In this document: positions 61,378 to 64,000 of the stretch, piece by piece
Position numbering within the stretch: the first letter of the stretch is position 1
How the letters are laid out: the number at the start of each line of letters is the position of its first letter
NCBI GenBank assembly: GCA_963519305.1
Contig: CAUQMS010000010.1
Span: 101,176 to 165,175, forward strand
Length of the DNA stretch: 64,000 bases
Reading direction: 5' to 3'
From: Ewingella sp963519305
Lineage (GTDB): Bacteria > Pseudomonadota > Gammaproteobacteria > Enterobacterales > Enterobacteriaceae
The notes under the pieces: model-generated
Databases searched by the model: none
The model's input: only the letters and a program-made list of their open reading frames with translations
What the model was told of the DNA's origin: nothing
Position numbers and translations under genes: made by a program

Positions 61378-62301
61378 ATGAATAAAAGAATAAGCTGGCT
61401 ATGTATAATACTCTGTGCTTTCGTATTTTTTAACGTAGCACAGGTGAAAGCTGACTCGGATATTTATATAAGCCCGGGCACAATAAACCTGCCTACTACA
61501 AGCAATAAAGTGATAATTGACGCCGAAAAATATGTATATACCGGAAGTCCGTCAATTGGTTCCGACGCTGCTGGTGGATATATGAAAAACAGGTCCGACT
61601 CTTGCTCGGTTACAGTGCGAGGCTATTGCGGAATTTCACTGGTAGGAGGTATAGCTGCAGTATTAGGAGTAAGACATAATGGGGTTGCCCGTTGGGGTAC
61701 TCCGAGTCAACTTGGATTTCTTGCGAAAAATGATGTCATCGTAATACAAATCCTCACATCTGAAGCAGGTGAAAAACTAAAAGATATCCAGGGCAGCTGG
61801 AAATTTCCTGATTTCCAACTTGGGGCAATTTATGACATAAATAATAACAATATAGTTTCAAATATATATTTAACGTCATTGACCTTAGTTATTACTAAAG
61901 AAACATGCGCAGTAACTACGTCACATGATATGGCCTTTTACTGGACAGATTTAACGCCCAATGAAATAAGTAACGGTAATGCCCAGATAAAAAATGCTCC
62001 CATTAGTCTGTCATGTAATAACAGCAATGTTGGACCTTTACAGGTGACGATTACTTCTAGTCAGGGCGCGAATAGTGTTGCTAACGGTGTCATCAATACC
62101 GATCTGCTAAATCTGGGGATCAAACTGACCTGGGCCAGCAACGGGCTGCCGGTAGCCCTTGAGACACCTATTGATTTTCCTGCAGCCACGAGTTCTACAG
62201 AAGACCTGAGCATCAATGCCCAACCGGTGCAGACAGGCAGCGGCACAGTTGGCGCCGGGGATTTCTCCACGGCGGTGACCATGAACATTGAATATCGCTA
62301 A
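61378..62301 (+). CDS. Two-domain adhesin-like fimbrial subunit, operon 3
   Basis: 307 residues. The signal peptide ends VKA. The N-terminal part (to about 175) is not pilin-like and has two Cys in SCSVTVRGYCG. From TKETCAVTT onwards a pilin-type domain ends in AVTMNIEYR. This is the plan of a tip adhesin, but it is placed before the minor pilins rather than last. The N-terminal coding half is AT-rich, whereas the C-terminal half and the usher are GC-richer, which suggests domain exchange. TAGGAG lies eight bases before the ATG. Confidence 0.75.
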   Translation: MNKRISWLCIILCAFVFFNVAQVKADSDIYISPGTINLPTTSNKVIIDAEKYVYTGSPSIGSDAAGGYMKNRSDSCSVTVRGYCGISLVGGIAAVLGVRHNGVARWGTPSQLGFLAKNDVIVIQILTSEAGEKLKDIQGSWKFPDFQLGAIYDINNNNIVSNIYLTSLTLVITKETCAVTTSHDMAFYWTDLTPNEISNGNAQIKNAPISLSCNNSNVGPLQVTITSSQGANSVANGVINTDLLNLGIKLTWASNGLPVALETPIDFPAATSSTEDLSINAQPVQTGSGTVGAGDFSTAVTMNIEYR

Positions 62302-62311
62302 GGGGAATACG

Positions 62312-62821
62312 ATGAAAATAATAAAACCTCTGTTACTCGCGGGTCTGTTATTCAGCAGTTACAGCTTTGCCCTCAGCGAACAGGTCATGATGCACTACAG
62401 CGGCACAGTGGTTATTCCGCCCTGTATCGTCTCCACACCCTCTTTGTCGGTTGATTTTGGCGATATCATGGCGAGCACTCTCGCTAATTCGGGATCGGCT
62501 ACGGGCTGGAAAATGACCACCGTGCGATTAAGCAATTGCACGAACGTAACTGATATCGCGATTTTGATCAATGCAACGATGTCCACGGCCAATGCGGATT
62601 ACATTGCCTCAACCGGAACGGCGCAACATGTTGCTGTGAATGCTACCGTTGGCCCCGCGGGTACGACGGTTAAAGATGGACTTACCCTTGCGGGTATCAA
62701 TATGGCAGGGCAGTCTGACTATTCGACAGATTTCTATTTGCAGGTAATCAATGACGGCACAGGTTCTGCAACAGCAGGTTCGGTGCAATCAGCCATTACA
62801 TTAACCTATGCGTTTAAATAA
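62312..62821 (+). CDS. Minor fimbrial subunit 1, operon 3
   Basis: 169 residues from the ATG at 62312 with AGGGGAA upstream; the frame starts 24 bases earlier inside the preceding gene. A signal peptide ends SFA; GTVVIPPCIVSTPSLSVDFGDI and VRLSNCTNVTD carry the pilin Cys pair, and the last strand is ITLTYAFK. It resembles FimG-like tip subunits. Confidence 0.88.
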   Translation: MKIIKPLLLAGLLFSSYSFALSEQVMMHYSGTVVIPPCIVSTPSLSVDFGDIMASTLANSGSATGWKMTTVRLSNCTNVTDIAILINATMSTANADYIASTGTAQHVAVNATVGPAGTTVKDGLTLAGINMAGQSDYSTDFYLQVINDGTGSATAGSVQSAITLTYAFK

Positions 62822-62857
62822 CGTATTCAAAGTAACTTCAGTAAAAGGCCTTCAGTA

Positions 62858-63373
62858 ATGAAAAATATTTCTTCAATTACCGCTGCGGCATTATTAATTC
62901 CTGCAATGTTTATAACATCTGCTAACGCAGCCGACACTACTGTCATTAATATTAAAGCAAATATTGTGGCGACCTCCTGTCTGGTGACAACCACCGTGCT
63001 GAATATTGACCTCGGTAATATACAGGGAGGCATTATCCAAAATGCCGGGAGTTCAACCCCATGGTCAGGCGAGAACGTTATTGATTTGACCGGCTGCCCA
63101 CTAGGAACGACCTCTGTCGACGCCAAATTTACCGGTAAAACTGCACCCAATGATACTAACGGTTATAAAAATACCGGAGGTGACGACGCCGTCAGCGTGC
63201 AACTGGGGGACGGGGCGAGTACGCCAAAATATTTCTCCAATAATACAATTATCAATCAGCCTATTGCCAACAATGGAGCCCAGATAAAACTTCATGCCAG
63301 ACTATATACCAGTGGCGTTGCCAAACCGGGCGCAGTTAATTCGACGGTGAATGTCGAGTTCAGTTATAAATAG
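62858..63373 (+). CDS. Minor fimbrial subunit 2, operon 3
   Basis: 171 residues; the signal peptide ends ANAA, then DTTVINIKANIVATSCLVTT, LTGCPLGTTSVDAKFTG and a final VNVEFSYK strand. It has FimG/FimF-like features and the conserved Cys pair. It lies 36 bp after subunit 1 and 18 bp before subunit 3. Confidence 0.88.
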   Translation: MKNISSITAAALLIPAMFITSANAADTTVINIKANIVATSCLVTTTVLNIDLGNIQGGIIQNAGSSTPWSGENVIDLTGCPLGTTSVDAKFTGKTAPNDTNGYKNTGGDDAVSVQLGDGASTPKYFSNNTIINQPIANNGAQIKLHARLYTSGVAKPGAVNSTVNVEFSYK

Positions 63374-63391
63374 CACTTCGGGGGGATAAGC

Positions 63392-63922
63392 ATGTTTCAC
63401 TTTAAAATACTTTCCTGTCACGGTGTGGCCACTGCACTGACGCTGGTCTTACTCTATTCACCACTGGTTACCGCGGCGGATACAGTGGTGAATGTCACGG
63501 CGAATATTCTGGCCTCCTCCTGTGATATCGCTGCGGGTTCGGTGGATCAAAACGTGGACTTAGGCAAAGGCCGTCTCGCAGACTTAACTCATGCGAAAGA
63601 TGCCACGCCCTGGACCTCTTTCTCCGTTGAGCTAACCCACTGCCCGACCTCCGCGTCGACAGTGACAGCCACAATGAGCGGCACACCCGTTCAGAGCGCA
63701 CCGGAATATTATCTGAATACCGGCACTGCAACCGATATTGCGATCGAAGTGATGGATGAAGCAGGTCAGACGCCGTTAGGCAACGGCGCTACACTGAATA
63801 TACCCGTGGATGCGCAGCGCAATGCGGTATTCAGTCTGAAGGGACGAATGATCTCGCTAACGGGAAAACCGACATCAGGGACGGTTGCCGGCGTGATGGA
63901 CCTCAGTTTTACCCTGAAGTAA
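63392..63922 (+). CDS. Minor fimbrial subunit 3, operon 3
   Basis: 176 residues with GGGGGGA upstream of the ATG. The signal peptide ends VTAA; DTVVNVTANILASSCDIAAG resembles subunit 2 (tandem duplication and divergence are likely), with LTHCPTSAS as second Cys and a last strand MDLSFTLK. It is the last complete gene; the 78 bp to the window edge contain no recognisable start, so an adhesin could still follow outside. Confidence 0.87.
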   Translation: MFHFKILSCHGVATALTLVLLYSPLVTAADTVVNVTANILASSCDIAAGSVDQNVDLGKGRLADLTHAKDATPWTSFSVELTHCPTSASTVTATMSGTPVQSAPEYYLNTGTATDIAIEVMDEAGQTPLGNGATLNIPVDAQRNAVFSLKGRMISLTGKPTSGTVAGVMDLSFTLK

Positions 63923-64000
63923 TCAAAGAGCAAACAGGCGCCTGATGCGGGTTGCCTAAACCGATCATCAGCTATACCGCAGTAAATTCTTTTGCTAAAA

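Overview
The window is chromosomal DNA from a gammaproteobacterium of the Enterobacterales, close to the E. coli/Enterobacter/Buttiauxella group. This rests on near-textbook copies of gor, rlmJ, prlC, rsmJ, uspA, uspB, pitA and yhiN, an ERIC repeat, the Fur-controlled small RNA ryhB beside yhhY, and a chromosomal class C beta-lactamase of the CMY/ACT type. The genus cannot be fixed from this sequence alone.

Layout. 1-5500: the end of a core segment (yhhW, ryhB, yhhY, an alpha/beta hydrolase) followed by gene debris (autotransporter barrel end, aquaporin Z tail), a PAS-PAS-GGDEF diguanylate cyclase and two small proteins. 5980-7650: a frameshifted LysR regulator and an IS3-family scar. 8341-14758: fimbrial operon 1 (pilin, chaperone, usher, adhesin), facing a LuxR-type regulator plus EAL-domain pair. 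15837-24135: a complete type 1 fimbrial cluster on the minus strand (fimA, C, D, F, G, H) with a FimE-like recombinase next to a 319-bp invertible promoter (fimS) whose perfect 9-bp inverted repeats are visible, and a second FimB/FimE-like recombinase beyond fimH. The switch reads OFF in this assembly.

24973-42517: a complete Tn7-like transposon of 17,545 bp with matching 27-bp ends, a 5-bp target duplication (ACTCA) and TnsB-site repeats, inserted into the last codons of yhiN. Its tnsA-tnsB-tnsC-tniQ-tniQ operon lies at the yhiN-proximal end. The rest is defence-like cargo: an FRG-domain protein, a 1021-residue SF2 helicase, a SIR2-like protein paired with an Mrr-type nuclease, and an orphan minimal nucleotidyltransferase fused into the tns operon. 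IS30, IS903-type and IS3-type elements or scars lie between these genes.

42488-54014: conserved backbone yhiN, pitA, uspB, uspA, a MlrA-like MerR regulator, rsmJ, prlC, a periplasmic histidine phosphatase, rlmJ and gor. 54126-56322: a 5'-truncated ampC paralogue, a small LuxR-type HTH protein and an intact ampC with no ampR beside it. 57405-63922: fimbrial operon 3 (major pilin, chaperone, usher, two-domain adhesin-like subunit, three minor pilins).

How it fits together: the window is dominated by surface adhesion and its switching (three chaperone-usher operons, phase variation, c-di-GMP enzymes) and by a mobile defence island delivered to a fixed chromosomal attachment site. The most novel candidates are the SIR2 + Mrr-type gene pair, the dual-TniQ operon with its attached nucleotidyltransferase, and the non-canonical binding pocket of the FimH homologue.
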